Source of the DNA: Rouxiella sp. WC2420
Lineage (GTDB): Bacteria > Pseudomonadota > Gammaproteobacteria > Enterobacterales > Enterobacteriaceae
Length of the DNA: 64,000 nucleotides
NCBI RefSeq assembly: GCF_041200025.1
Contig: NZ_CP165628.1
Location: 2,914,001-2,978,000 of the forward strand
Direction of reading: 5' to 3'
Positions 46,850 to 55,706 of the stretch are shown in pieces. The position numbers and the translations under genes were made by a program. The notes beneath the pieces are model-generated. The model was not told the DNA's origin, ran no database searches, and was given only the letters and a program-made list of their open reading frames with translations. The first letter of the stretch is position 1; each line of letters opens with the position of its first letter.

Positions 46850-47296
46850 TTACGCTTTTCTTGAAGCCGACTCCAAATGAGAAAGAACACGGACAGCCGT
46901 TTTCCCGTCCTGATCACTGATACCTGCCAGAATTTTTTTCCGCACTGACTCCAGCGTTTTTTCGAGCGTTGATGCTACAGCCTGCCCTTCTTGAGTAAGA
47001 TGTAGCGTTTTTGCCCGCGCATCGGTTGAATCGGCTTTACGCAATAACAGGCCCTGATTTTCCAGCTGGATAACCGATCTTGCTATCGCAGCAGGATCAA
47101 TTGCAGCCTCCTCAGCAACATCTTTCTGTCTGATACCATTCCCCAGCCTTGCAATGATGAGAAGTGCTGCCGAGGCGGAAAGTGGCAACCCCGATTGCTC
47201 AAGTGCCTCGCCAGCAGTGCGTTGCCATGCCCTGCCGGCAGGCAACACCATCCAGATTAAGGCAGTCTGCCAGTCATCGGTCATTTTATGCGACAT
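46850..47296 (-). CDS. MarR-family regulator
   Basis: The 148-residue protein shows the MarR winged helix: LSASAALLIIARLGNGIRQKDVAEEAAIDPAAIARSVIQLENQGLLLRKADSTDARAKTLHLTQEG. It is divergent from an SDR gene, with a perfect 16-bp palindrome (47336-47351) in the 105-bp gap that fits a MarR dimer. It probably represses itself and the SDR gene. It differs markedly from the MarR at 43237. Confidence 0.9.
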   Translation of the reverse strand: MSHKMTDDWQTALIWMVLPAGRAWQRTAGEALEQSGLPLSASAALLIIARLGNGIRQKDVAEEAAIDPAAIARSVIQLENQGLLLRKADSTDARAKTLHLTQEGQAVASTLEKTLESVRKKILAGISDQDGKTAVRVLSHLESASRKA

Positions 47297-47335
47297 AATT
47301 TAGTTGACTCGTCATCTAATTTTAAGAAATAGTTA

Positions 47336-47351
47336 AGTGGTTTTAACCACT
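47336..47351. promoter_or_regulatory. MarR operator palindrome
   Basis: AGTGGTT-TT-AACCACT is a perfect palindrome lying 40 bp before the marR start and 51 bp before the SDR start. Confidence 0.7.
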
Positions 47352-47401
47352 GCGATACATCATATCTCCTACAAGCATGACATATGAAAGAGGACAAAAC
47401 G

Positions 47402-48145
47402 ATGGGAAGACTAAATGGACAGGTTGCGATTATTACCGGCGCTGCACAGGGTATGGGAGAATCGCATGCCCGCCGCTTTATTGATGAAGGGGCTAAAGTT
47501 GTGCTCACTGACCTTAATAGCAAATGTTCGGGACTAGCCGACGAACTTGGTCGCAATGCTTTATTTATACAACATGACGTCACCCATTCAGACGAGTGGG
47601 AAGCAGTGGTAAAACAGACTGAAGCCGCATTCGGGAATATCACTATTCTGGTCAATAATGCGGGCATATTGGGTCCAATTGCAAAAACGGCTGAAATTGA
47701 TGAGAAAGCCTTCAAGAAAGTGTGTGACATTAACCAGACCGCGGTTTATCTGGGTATGAAGGCCGTTATTCCGTCTATGCAGAAAGCGGGACATGGCTCA
47801 ATTGTTAATATCTCATCCATTGCCGGGATTGCCGCCAACTACGGATTTCCAAGCCTGGCCTATGTCGGGAGTAAGTTCGCGGTGCGTGGCATGACTAAAG
47901 CCACTGCTATTGAATACGGCCCTGAAAACATTCGCGTTAATTCTGTACACCCAGGCTTCATCAAGACGCCTATGATGGTGGAAGGTACTAATGAAACCGG
48001 CGGTGACGCACTTGCTCTCATCCCTTTAGGTCGTCTTGCCGAAGCAAGTGAAGTAACGAATCTCGTATTATTTTTAGCCTCAACTGAGTCATCCTATATT
48101 ACCGGTGCTGAGCATCTGGTTGATGCAGGCATGTTAGCTCAGTAA
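47402..48145 (+). CDS. Short-chain dehydrogenase
   Basis: ATG 47402 (MGRLNGQVAIITGAAQGMGESHARRFIDEGAKVVLTDLN) follows AGAGGAC. The 247-residue classical SDR has TGAAQGMG, an Asp after strand 2 (LTDLN) that prefers NAD, NNAGI, catalytic Ser in VNISSIAG and YVGSK, and ends GAEHLVDAGMLAQ. The type resembles hydroxysteroid/cyclopentanol dehydrogenases; the substrate is unknown. It is divergent from its probable MarR regulator. Confidence 0.92.
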   Translation: MGRLNGQVAIITGAAQGMGESHARRFIDEGAKVVLTDLNSKCSGLADELGRNALFIQHDVTHSDEWEAVVKQTEAAFGNITILVNNAGILGPIAKTAEIDEKAFKKVCDINQTAVYLGMKAVIPSMQKAGHGSIVNISSIAGIAANYGFPSLAYVGSKFAVRGMTKATAIEYGPENIRVNSVHPGFIKTPMMVEGTNETGGDALALIPLGRLAEASEVTNLVLFLASTESSYITGAEHLVDAGMLAQ

Positions 48146-48162
48146 TAGACGAAGGCATTAAC

Positions 48163-48211
48163 GGCGCAGAAAACCCCATCAGGTACCTTCTGCGCCCGCT
48201 AAAAGGGCGGG
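48163..48211 (+). terminator. Overlapping hairpins after the SDR gene
   Basis: A 9-bp stem GGCGCAGAA / TTCTGCGCC (48163-48196) overlaps a second stem CCCGC / GCGGG (48195-48211), which is followed by TATAATATTTTT. The second acts as terminator; the two cannot form together. Confidence 0.65.
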
Positions 48212-48374
48212 TATAATATTTTTCTCACTGTTGCTGTAAAGCTGCCTCAAAAAATTATCCATGCAGAAACATAATTACAGGGGTGATAAATGCAGCCCAT
48301 TAGCTAATGGCTTTAAGAAGATTAGGGAAATGGAAAAAATAAACGCTCCATTTTCCTAATCATTAAAAAATCAA

Positions 48375-48644
48375 TTAATTATCTTCGTCATTGTCAAATC
48401 TGCGAAGTTCCTCCTCAAAATCTATGCTTCCGCCACCGTCTCTAATTCCACTACTTACGTACATCGCCCCCATGCCCATTCTGCCGTATAAATCCCTTGT
48501 CAGTACGCCCACCATTCTAAGCTTGTTTGCATTATTAGGTCTCAAGACAGTGGTAACTCCGTAGGTTCCCGTCGACTTTAAACTATCGCCATCTGGAACC
48601 ACGGTTTCTTCCAATGGTGACCCTACCCCAAAATCCTGCTCCAC
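48375..48644 (-). CDS. Hypothetical protein, possibly 5'-broken
   Basis: An 89-residue frame starting at a GTG that touches an in-frame stop (TGA-GTG), without ribosome site. The product contains YGVTTVLRPNNANKLRMVGVLTRDLYGRMGMGAMYVSSGI and an acidic tail (FEEELRRFDNDEDN); I do not recognise a family. A second minus-strand frame from ATG 48717 (MNREFYFGIIFLQGSIYLDG...) overlaps its start, so a frameshift may have split one gene. Codon pattern looks gene-like. Confidence 0.4.
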   Translation of the reverse strand: MEQDFGVGSPLEETVVPDGDSLKSTGTYGVTTVLRPNNANKLRMVGVLTRDLYGRMGMGAMYVSSGIRDGGGSIDFEEELRRFDNDEDN

Positions 48645-48820
48645 TCAGAAACAGAATCCCGTCAAGATAAATGCTCCCCTGAAGAAAGATTATGCCAAAG
48701 TAAAACTCACGATTCATTGAAGAACAGATTGTCTTTGCTCTTAAGCAGGCCTAGTTGGTTACTTGAACCTTTACAAGATGATATTGAAAGATTTGCGTAC
48801 ACAATGTACGCACTTTTTTC

Positions 48821-49620
48821 TTAATTTAGTGTGTTCTTTTCCCAGTGCCCATCTTTGATAATCCCTAAAATCCCTTCGCCCTGCCCGCTTAGGATCTGAA
48901 TGTTTTGAAGCGGATTCTCTTCCAGAATGAGTAAGTCGGCGATGGCGTTTTCTGCCACTACACCCAACTTACCTTGCATATTGATAATCTCGGCACCGAT
49001 GAGTGTTGCCTGGCATAAAGTCTCGGCATTTCCCAGAACTTCGGCACGTATGCGTAGTTCGTCGCTTTGATACTTATGCATTTCACCTAACAGGTCTGTT
49101 CCCAGCCCCATTTTGACGCCGTGTTTCTTCAATATTTTTAGCGCCTCAAGGCCCTGTAGACGCACAACCTCATTTTTAACCAGCGCGGCGTCGGGTACTC
49201 CGACTTCTTTACCCACCTTGCTCATGGCATCGTATATCACCAGAGTAGGAACGACATAGGCACCATATTCAGCCATAACTGCAGCCGCGGTATCATCAAC
49301 CAGGTTGCCATGTTCAATAGTTCGAACACCGAGGCGTACAATACGTTCAATGGCTTTTGCCGTGTAAGCGTGGGCCATCACATAAGTCTGATGCGATTCA
49401 GCTGTTTCTACAATCGCCTTGATTTCATCAATCGAGAACTGCAAGTTTCCGATTGGGTCGGTGGGTGAACCTACACCGCCGGAGGCCATGATCTTTATCT
49501 GATGTGCTCCGCTGCGCATTTCTTCACGAACCGCTTTCCTGACTGCGTCTACACCGTCAACGATACGGCCAATGGCACCTATGTGCTGGCTACATTGACA
49601 GACTTCTGGCTCGCGATTGT
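48821..49620 (-). pseudogene. Amidohydrolase, 5' end lost
   Basis: From about IGAIGRIVDGVDAVRKAVREEMRSGAHQIKIMASGG onwards, this is the C-terminal two thirds of a metal-dependent amidohydrolase (imidazolonepropionase/Xaa-Pro-dipeptidase type), with the ligand histidines in VMAHAYTAK and IEHGNLV and Asp in GLGTDLLGE. The N-terminal part with the HxH motif is missing; the frame instead continues into unrelated sequence belonging to a permease fragment. It cannot make an active enzyme. Confidence 0.85.
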
Positions 49621-49627
49621 CGTAGCG

Positions 49628-49762
49628 AGATAGACAGTATATAAAACAGCGCAATGCGATAAACCACCAGCTTTGTCGCCTTTGCAATCTGCTCTTCGGG
49701 ATTGCGCGACTCTGCCGCGGCGATACTGACTATTTCAGCACCAAAGAAAGAAAATATGGATC
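49628..49762 (-). pseudogene. Amino-acid permease internal fragment
   Basis: About 45 residues (SIFSFFGAEIVSIAAAESRNPEEQIAKATKLVVYRIALFYILSI) match helix 6-7 of APC-family amino-acid permeases of the GABA/aromatic group. Both sides are cut: an amidohydrolase fragment on one side, a dehydrogenase fragment on the other. No start codon or ribosome site belongs to it. Confidence 0.8.
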
Positions 49763-50133
49763 CGGAAGAAGTGCTTAAAGGTGCAATGATGACTTTTGGC
49801 GGGCACAAAGGCTCAGCTTTATCAACCATGGTTGAGCTGTTGGCGGGCGCTTTAATCAATGATTTTACCAGTCAGGAATCAATGGATTTCGATGATAAAA
49901 CCGGTTCCTCACCTATGGGTGGAGAGCTGATTATTGCCTTTGATCCTGCAAAATTTATGGGTGGAGATCTTGAAAGTGGTCGCGATAAAGCAGAACGATT
50001 ATTCAGGGCAATAACTTATCAGGGTGCAAGATTGCCCTCGATGCGTAGATTTACCAACAGAAAACTCGCTATAGCTAACGGTATAACCATCAGCAAACAG
50101 CTTTACGACGACATATTGGCTTTAGACGTTTAA
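49757..50133 (+). pseudogene. Malate/L-lactate dehydrogenase family, C-terminal fragment
   Basis: From ATG near 49757 the frame reads DPEEVLKGAMMTFGGHKGSALSTMVELLAGALINDFTSQESM and continues to the normal C-terminus of the Ldh2 family (KLAIANGITISKQLYDDILAL). The first two thirds, with most of the NAD site, are absent. The break with the permease fragment falls at GGATCC (49757-49762). No promoter or ribosome site is evident. Confidence 0.82.
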
Positions 50134-50348
50134 TTTATGCAACTTGTTGGTGAGTTATGTAGGTTAACCATTAATTTGTTATGACATTTCAGCTCTAAAA
50201 ACCAAGATAATGGAAGTTTTTTTAGAGGCGCTCATCTGCACTGCCGAATGAGTTGCTTCTCACCAATTAACCCTGCGGAAGGGTAAGCTTGCCGTAATTA
50301 ACACTGTCAAGCGTCATAATCTTTGCCGCAAAGCCGATGTCCAAGGTA
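50134..50348. other. Short gap with an unassigned coding-like scrap
   Basis: No complete gene. On the minus strand 50272-50354 reads a gene-like frame ending DTLDIGFAAKIMTLDSVNYG followed by KLTLPQG and a stop, overlapping the end of the kinase gene in another frame. It may be the tail of one more broken gene. Family not recognised. Confidence 0.3.
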
Positions 50349-50957
50349 TCAAAGCAATCTGTAGATCTCAGAAATCACCTGCATCGTCGCGTCTTCAATC
50401 ATTCCTTCATTACGGCATAAAACCCAGCCATTATTTACAATTTCTTGCTCGAACGCCTTGGTACAAGCAACCTGTTCTTCAAGCTTGTGAATCACTGTAC
50501 TGCTTAGCCCGCGCGGTCGGGCTGCGGCCCTCGCCCATGAAATATCAGGCGCAGTAACGACCCCGACATGCAGGTCTGGCGTTCGCACGTTTCGTTCAAT
50601 GTTAAGCTGTAAAATCTCTGCAAATGGCACCATCCGGCGAAACGCGGCATCCGACGGGTACCAGCGATCCATCAAGATAATGCTGTCCGGTGGCTGTTTA
50701 GTCAGCACGTTCAGGGTGATCCAGGCACGGCTTTCAGCTAAGCGTTCACAAACCTGCCATTCCAAATCCAGGCAGGGGTTTCTGGCGAGCCGATTAACAA
50801 GGGACATTGTTTCCCCCCTAAAGGGGTCGCTTTTTTTCTCGCAAAGCCGGATCACTTTCTTGTTGTCAGCCCTTAGTACTTTCGTCATGGCCTCCAACAG
50901 TGTGGTTTTGCCAGCGCCCTTGGGCCCATCAAGAGAAACAAACAGCGGGCGTTTCAT
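50349..50957 (-). CDS. Thymidylate-kinase-like P-loop protein
   Basis: The 202-residue protein has the dTMP-kinase opening: FVSLDGPKGAGKTTLLEAMTKVL with Walker A GPKGAGKT (residues 10-17). It also has a DRWYPSDAAFRR segment where the family has the DRY/R motif, and an Arg-rich lid region ARAAARPRGLSS. It is not the housekeeping Tmk, since the substrate motifs are altered; such accessory copies occur near mobile DNA. It could phosphorylate a nucleoside monophosphate or another small molecule. It lies beside the gene-fragment cluster. Confidence 0.7.
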   Translation of the reverse strand: MKRPLFVSLDGPKGAGKTTLLEAMTKVLRADNKKVIRLCEKKSDPFRGETMSLVNRLARNPCLDLEWQVCERLAESRAWITLNVLTKQPPDSIILMDRWYPSDAAFRRMVPFAEILQLNIERNVRTPDLHVGVVTAPDISWARAAARPRGLSSTVIHKLEEQVACTKAFEQEIVNNGWVLCRNEGMIEDATMQVISEIYRLL

Positions 50958-51249
50958 TCTTCAAATGACGATTGATATACGGTTTTTTTAAATCTGAACT
51001 CTGGCAAAAGCATCTTACTTCCTTCGTATGAACCACTCCCCCTCTTCGTTCGATGGAGCCGCTTGGCGCATCAGCGCGAATCGAAGGGGTACTTTTATGA
51101 ATAGATAATGATGAACATTCTAGCAATATTTCTAACTCTCGGGTCTAAAAACCTAGGGTACGAGGCACCGCATAGCAAACCTTACCGGCGTTGGAGTTAC
51201 ACACCATGGATGTTAAATTAACTACCAGTATCAGGATAAGAGGAATGAA

Positions 51250-51600
51250 ATGATCTGGTTGATTGTGAAATACGCGGTGACTGCCGGGATGGTCGTGCTT
51301 ATCTCCGAGGTGGCAAAACGAAGTGACCGAATCGGTGGCCTGTTGGCTGCGTTACCGTTGGTGACTATTTTGGTACTGATATGGATGAAACTCGAGGGAC
51401 AGACGCAAGAGAAGATAGCGAGTCATGCATGGTACACGTTTTGGTACGTGATCCCGACACTTCCCATGTTTCTCTGCTTTCCTGTCATTTTTCAGCGGTG
51501 GGGATTTTGGGTCGCGCTGCTCGCCTCCTGCCTTATGACGGTGGTGATTTTCTGGGGTTATGCCCTCGTGCTTCGCCGCTTTGGTCTTAACCTCATGTGA
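51250..51600 (+). CDS. DUF3147-family membrane protein
   Basis: The 116-residue protein has four membrane segments, starting MIWLIVKYAVTAGMVVLISEVAKRSDRIGGLLAALPLVTILVLIWM, the DUF3147 signature. A GAGGA ribosome site lies 6-7 bases upstream. Its function is unknown. It is convergent with the dehydrogenase operon, with a hairpin terminator between them. Confidence 0.88.
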   Translation: MIWLIVKYAVTAGMVVLISEVAKRSDRIGGLLAALPLVTILVLIWMKLEGQTQEKIASHAWYTFWYVIPTLPMFLCFPVIFQRWGFWVALLASCLMTVVIFWGYALVLRRFGLNLM

Positions 51601-51626
51601 TAGCTGTAATGCCCTGTTATTATCTA

Positions 51627-51654
51627 AAAATGGCCGCTTTGCAGCAGCCATTTA
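51627..51654. terminator. Bidirectional terminator
   Basis: AAATGGC and GCCATTT arms around a 12-base loop, A-rich on one side and T-rich on the other, lie between the convergent DUF3147 gene and the cytochrome gene. Confidence 0.75.
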
Positions 51655-51670
51655 TTTAAAGCAAGAAAGT

Positions 51671-53029
51671 TTACTTCATCCGTTTTCTGCGTGAAAAGAA
51701 AATCACCGCGCCTAAAACAAGCAATATAATAATCACCCCTCCTGCAATCATACCGTACTTGGCGATGGCAATAAGTGGTGAAGGCGATCCTCCTTCTCTC
51801 AGTAATTTAACGCGTTCTGGTGTCGTTTGGACTTTTGAATCACCAAACGTTTTGAACAAATAGTTGGTCAACGTAGCCACTTGCTGACTGTCTAATGTGT
51901 TATTAAAAGCGGGCATCGCCTGTCCAGATGAAGGTGTCAGCCCATCTAAAATGGCCATCACCGCGTTATCAGCCACTGGACGTCGTAATGCCGCATTATT
52001 GTACAGCGCGGGCAATCCATTTCCGCCCTGACCTGAGGTCTGGTGGCAAGTCGCGCAGTGTGCTTCATAAAGCCTGGCGCCTTCAGAAGCGGAACCGTTC
52101 ATAATCGCAATTTCAGAGATTTCTGGCCGAGGATTAACAGCCACTTCGGATGTCGGATTGATACTCTGAGGGCTGATTTGCCTGATATACGTTGCAATGG
52201 CTTTGACATCATCAGGTGATAATTTGCTGAAGCTTTTATCAATAGCTTCCAGCATCGGGCCACCAGCCTGAGAACCGTTATCGGAACGCCCCGTAGTCAA
52301 GTAGGAAGTCAGATCCTTTTCAGACCAATTTCCAATACCCGCTTGGTTGTCGGATGTGATGTTTGGTGCAAACCACGTCCCTAATGATGCCCCCGCCAAA
52401 TCCTTACCTTTTTCCTCTGCCATCAGGGGGTTACGTGGCGTATGGCAGGTAGAACAGTGAGCCAGTCCTTGAACAAGATAGGCACCTCTGTTCCATTCAG
52501 CTGATTTTGAGTTATCTGCAACATAAGGTTTTGCATCGGCAAACAGCAAATTCCAACCTGCCATGGACAGACGCACATTAAAAGGGAATGGCAGCGAAGT
52601 TTCTGGAGCTTTATCATCAACCGGTATCACGCGCTGCATAAAGTAGGCATATAAGGCCCGCATATCTTGATCATTGATCTTCGAATATGACGTGTAAGGC
52701 ATTGCAGGATATAGATTTGAGCCGTCTTTACGCACGCCTTTGCGCACAGCCTTTTCAAAATCTTCAAGCGTGTAATTGCCGATGCCCGCAATTTTTGAAG
52801 GCGTTATATTGGTCGAGTAAATCCTGCCAATCGGGGTATCGACTGCAAAACCGCCAGCGAACGCCTTGCCGCCAGCGGCGGTATGACATGCACCACAGTC
52901 TCCCGCAACGGCCAGATACTGGCCCTTTTCAATCAGGGAACTTTCTTGTGCCTGCTGAGCGAATGCCGGCACGCTTAAAAGTAATCCAACAGCCATTCCT
53001 GAAATTTTAGAGAAAAGCATCTTGTTCAT
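51671..53029 (-). CDS. Triple-haem cytochrome c subunit of FAD dehydrogenase complex 1
   Basis: ATG 53029 (MNKMLFSKISGMAVGLLL) has GAGGA 7 bases upstream. The 452-residue protein has a Sec signal (cleaved near AFAQ), three c-type haem motifs, CGACH (45-49), CSTCH (about 190) and CATCH (about 330), and a C-terminal membrane helix (IAGGVIIILLVLGAVIFF) that anchors it. It takes electrons from the flavoprotein subunit to ubiquinone, as in membrane-bound gluconate, sorbitol and fructose dehydrogenases. Third gene of the complex. Confidence 0.93.
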   Translation of the reverse strand: MNKMLFSKISGMAVGLLLSVPAFAQQAQESSLIEKGQYLAVAGDCGACHTAAGGKAFAGGFAVDTPIGRIYSTNITPSKIAGIGNYTLEDFEKAVRKGVRKDGSNLYPAMPYTSYSKINDQDMRALYAYFMQRVIPVDDKAPETSLPFPFNVRLSMAGWNLLFADAKPYVADNSKSAEWNRGAYLVQGLAHCSTCHTPRNPLMAEEKGKDLAGASLGTWFAPNITSDNQAGIGNWSEKDLTSYLTTGRSDNGSQAGGPMLEAIDKSFSKLSPDDVKAIATYIRQISPQSINPTSEVAVNPRPEISEIAIMNGSASEGARLYEAHCATCHQTSGQGGNGLPALYNNAALRRPVADNAVMAILDGLTPSSGQAMPAFNNTLDSQQVATLTNYLFKTFGDSKVQTTPERVKLLREGGSPSPLIAIAKYGMIAGGVIIILLVLGAVIFFSRRKRMK

Positions 53030-53040
53030 ATTTGCGATCC

Positions 53041-54645
53041 TCAAATTTTGCCAAGAATGGCGTCAGCAGTGCGTAAACCCAATGCACATGCTGTCAGTGT
53101 TGAATTAGCCGTTGCGACAGTCGGCATAACACCCGTGGACACCATATAAAGATTGTCGTATTCCCAGGCTTTACCAACATGGTTTGTGACCGATGTTTTT
53201 TCATCAAATCCCATGGCGAGAGTACCGGTAATATGCTGGTTATTGCTGTAAACGCCCGGCGTAGAGTAACGCACATTACTTGCCCCTAACATTTTGGCAA
53301 TATCCGCATAAACATTTAAGGAATGCTGCATGCCTCGCTCTATGTACGCATCATAGGAGTAAGAGAACGCGGGGGTAGGTAAACCCAATGCATCTTTTTT
53401 ACGAGTACTCAGCATCGTTCTGTTTTTAGGGTCTGGAAGCTGTTCCAAAACGTTCTTGATACTCAATTCGTGTGAAGAGCGGTAGAGGATTGCTTCATCC
53501 AGCGCTTGCCCCATCAGCCCTTCTTTAATTGCTGTGGCAGTAACACCCGCCACGCGCGAAGAGTTGGAAATATCGATGCGAAATGCAGCAGACTCAGAGC
53601 GGAATGCCCCGTCGCGCAGTTGCTGAATTGAGGATGGGCTCATTGGGCCTCTTCCCGGCCAAAGAGGTTCATCGACATAGAACGTCGCCGAATTGGACGG
53701 ATGGTCCATAAGATTACGCCCCAGTTGATCATGGTTATTACACAATCCGTTGGGATTTTTATCATCCGCTGACAAAAACAGAATTTTAGGAATTTCTATG
53801 GCGTTGGCGGCCAAAATGAAAACTTCGGCCTCAACGCGGTGAGAAACTTTATTCCAATCGTAATAATGAAGCGCGGTAATCTTGCCATGTTGATTATGTT
53901 CAAGCTTATAAACCACGGCCTGGGTCATCAATTTGACGCCCGCTTTCTCTGCTGCATCGGCGGCTATTCCGCCATGATATTGCGCATCGATAGGACAGAT
54001 AGGCATACAGTTGTTGTTACCGCAACATTGAGGACGCCCATCATAGGGTAAAGAGTTTCGCCCTGTGGTATTGGTCAGGACTTCGTATTGAGGTGAGAGG
54101 CGCTCACTGACTCTCCGCTCTAAATAAGATGGTGTCACCGGAGGTAAAGGAAAATCCTGCTTGCGCGGTGAATATTTGGCCATCTCGGCAGGACCGGAAA
54201 CGCCCCACAATAATTCAGCCTCATAATAATAAGGTTCAAGGTCTTCATAGCCAATTGGCCAGTCACGACCAACACCATATTGAGACTTCAGGCGGAAATC
54301 GTTTGGCAGTAATCGCCATGCCTGCGCTGCCCAATGCCAGCTAGTGCCACCCACAACTCTCAGATATTCAGGTTTGTAAGGGTTTGGACCCACCTGATCA
54401 AGGTAGCCATTATCTTCAGGTTTATAATCAGGGAAAGGGGCGAATGTAGAGTTTGGATAAGGGGCGATAAAATCGTCTTTGCGAGCCGAATGACGAAAAT
54501 TGGTAACAATATCATCCCGCTGAATACGTGGTCCTGCTTCAAGCATTAATACTTGCCGGCCTGCCAGTGCTAGTTTTCTTGCAGTCAACGCGCCAACAAC
54601 GCCGGAACCGATAACGACGACATCGGTTGAAATAGTATCAGACAT
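53041..54645 (-). CDS. GMC flavoprotein subunit of FAD dehydrogenase complex 1
   Basis: I start at ATG 54645 (MSDTISTDVVVIGSGVVGALTARKLALAGRQVLMLEAG), with the GxGxxG FAD motif at residues 13-18. The 534-residue protein ends with the GMC substrate-side region QHITGTLAMGFDEKTS and the FAD-binding ANSTLTACALGL. A Cys-rich segment (RPQCCGNNNCMPICP) could hold an Fe-S cluster, as in fructose and sorbitol dehydrogenases. The periplasmic enzyme oxidises a polyol or ketose-type sugar; fructose/sorbitol type is favoured by the small subunit. It lacks its own signal and is carried out by the small subunit. Confidence 0.92.
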   Translation of the reverse strand: MSDTISTDVVVIGSGVVGALTARKLALAGRQVLMLEAGPRIQRDDIVTNFRHSARKDDFIAPYPNSTFAPFPDYKPEDNGYLDQVGPNPYKPEYLRVVGGTSWHWAAQAWRLLPNDFRLKSQYGVGRDWPIGYEDLEPYYYEAELLWGVSGPAEMAKYSPRKQDFPLPPVTPSYLERRVSERLSPQYEVLTNTTGRNSLPYDGRPQCCGNNNCMPICPIDAQYHGGIAADAAEKAGVKLMTQAVVYKLEHNQHGKITALHYYDWNKVSHRVEAEVFILAANAIEIPKILFLSADDKNPNGLCNNHDQLGRNLMDHPSNSATFYVDEPLWPGRGPMSPSSIQQLRDGAFRSESAAFRIDISNSSRVAGVTATAIKEGLMGQALDEAILYRSSHELSIKNVLEQLPDPKNRTMLSTRKKDALGLPTPAFSYSYDAYIERGMQHSLNVYADIAKMLGASNVRYSTPGVYSNNQHITGTLAMGFDEKTSVTNHVGKAWEYDNLYMVSTGVMPTVATANSTLTACALGLRTADAILGKI

Positions 54646-54698
54646 TTGTGTCACTTCTTCTGGGTAAATTTAAGGGGAAATGCGAATTGACTCGCGGC

Positions 54699-55199
54699 TC
54701 AGGCCGGTTTGGATGCCCAACTACCATAGGCACCATAGGCATAGGAAGGTGGGCGAAGCACATGCGCCACCTCCACATTGGCCAGCGCTTGGGTATAAGC
54801 CACACAAATGGCTTTGTCGCCGCTCCCGACAATGCCGAGATACCAGCCGGTCAGGATATTTCCCGGTAATTCTTGAATATCTGAAAGTGAACTGTCGGCA
54901 TGCAGTTTTGCAATCAAGTCAGAACCTTTTAGTGCATTCGCATCAATATAGGCACGCAGTCGGGCCAATTTATCCGCAAAGGTGCTATCGATTTTGGTGA
55001 ATGCTGCAAGTAAAGCCCCACTGAATTCCTGAGAGAATTTCTCTCGGCCCGTCAACATCGCTGAAACGCGGACAAAGTCTGCAACACTGGATGAGGTGGC
55101 AAATGCAGGCAAAATACTTGATGGAAGCATTGTTGATGCAGCTAACACCCCCATCCCCTGCAACACACGCCTTCGTGAAAAAAGAACTGGCACGTTCAT
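54699..55199 (-). CDS. Small (Tat) subunit of FAD dehydrogenase complex 1
   Basis: The 166-residue protein begins MNVPVLFSRRRVLQGMGVLAASTMLPSSIL, a twin-arginine signal (SRRRVL). It then contains the helical chaperone-like domain of the sorbitol/fructose dehydrogenase small subunit, ending in VLRPPSYAYGAYGSWASKP. It binds the GMC subunit in the cytoplasm and hitch-hikes it through the Tat pore. It is first of the three genes, followed by GMC after 53 bp. Confidence 0.88.
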   Translation of the reverse strand: MNVPVLFSRRRVLQGMGVLAASTMLPSSILPAFATSSSVADFVRVSAMLTGREKFSQEFSGALLAAFTKIDSTFADKLARLRAYIDANALKGSDLIAKLHADSSLSDIQELPGNILTGWYLGIVGSGDKAICVAYTQALANVEVAHVLRPPSYAYGAYGSWASKPA

Positions 55200-55706
55200 T
55201 ACTATCGATTCCTAGGCTTAAAAATTGCTCAAATAAAACCACCCTCGCGATGGATTTCTGAGGTCCATTCTGAGGCGAATAGGGTCTGTCAATAACCTTA
55301 GTGATAATAATGAAATGTAAGATAATCGATAATAATGTTGTATTAGCGTTTGTAAATGTTAAATGAGTGTTTCCATCAATGGTTTTACTACGTAAAAAAG
55401 CCCCTTAAAGTGACAACTTATTGCCGTTATCAACAGAAAAATCAATTCCTATAATATTGTTATATATGTGTTTAGTATTAATTACGGGTTTCATTACTTA
55501 ATTCCCCAAAAAAGAGGTGTAATAGATTTTTAATATCTGTATGACACCTTTCCATTGAATTCAAATGACATTAATTTTTACGTTTAGTATTGTTTGATTG
55601 GATTGATAGACGTTGCTCAAGGACATTAAGAATAAAAAAACCGCCCCACGGTGAAATGAGGCGGCTGAAAATAAGACAACTGCCTTTTGGTTAATGCAAT
55701 GGCAGG
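55200..55706. other. Intergenic region between the two dehydrogenase operons
   Basis: AT-rich, no gene. It ends with a hairpin terminator for the second operon (55634-55664), and the part nearer 55200 should hold the promoter of complex 1. Some AT-rich near-palindromes are present, but no convincing operator stands out. Confidence 0.55.
55634..55664 (-). terminator. Rho-independent terminator of dehydrogenase complex 2 operon
   Basis: On the minus strand CCGCC pairs with GGCGG across a 14-base loop and runs into seven T residues, 43 bp after the cytochrome gene stop. Confidence 0.85.

Noticed and set aside
49757..49762. BamHI-like junction as proof of a cloning vector
   Set aside because: One six-base site is weak evidence and no vector sequence is present; kept only as a caution in the fragment finding.
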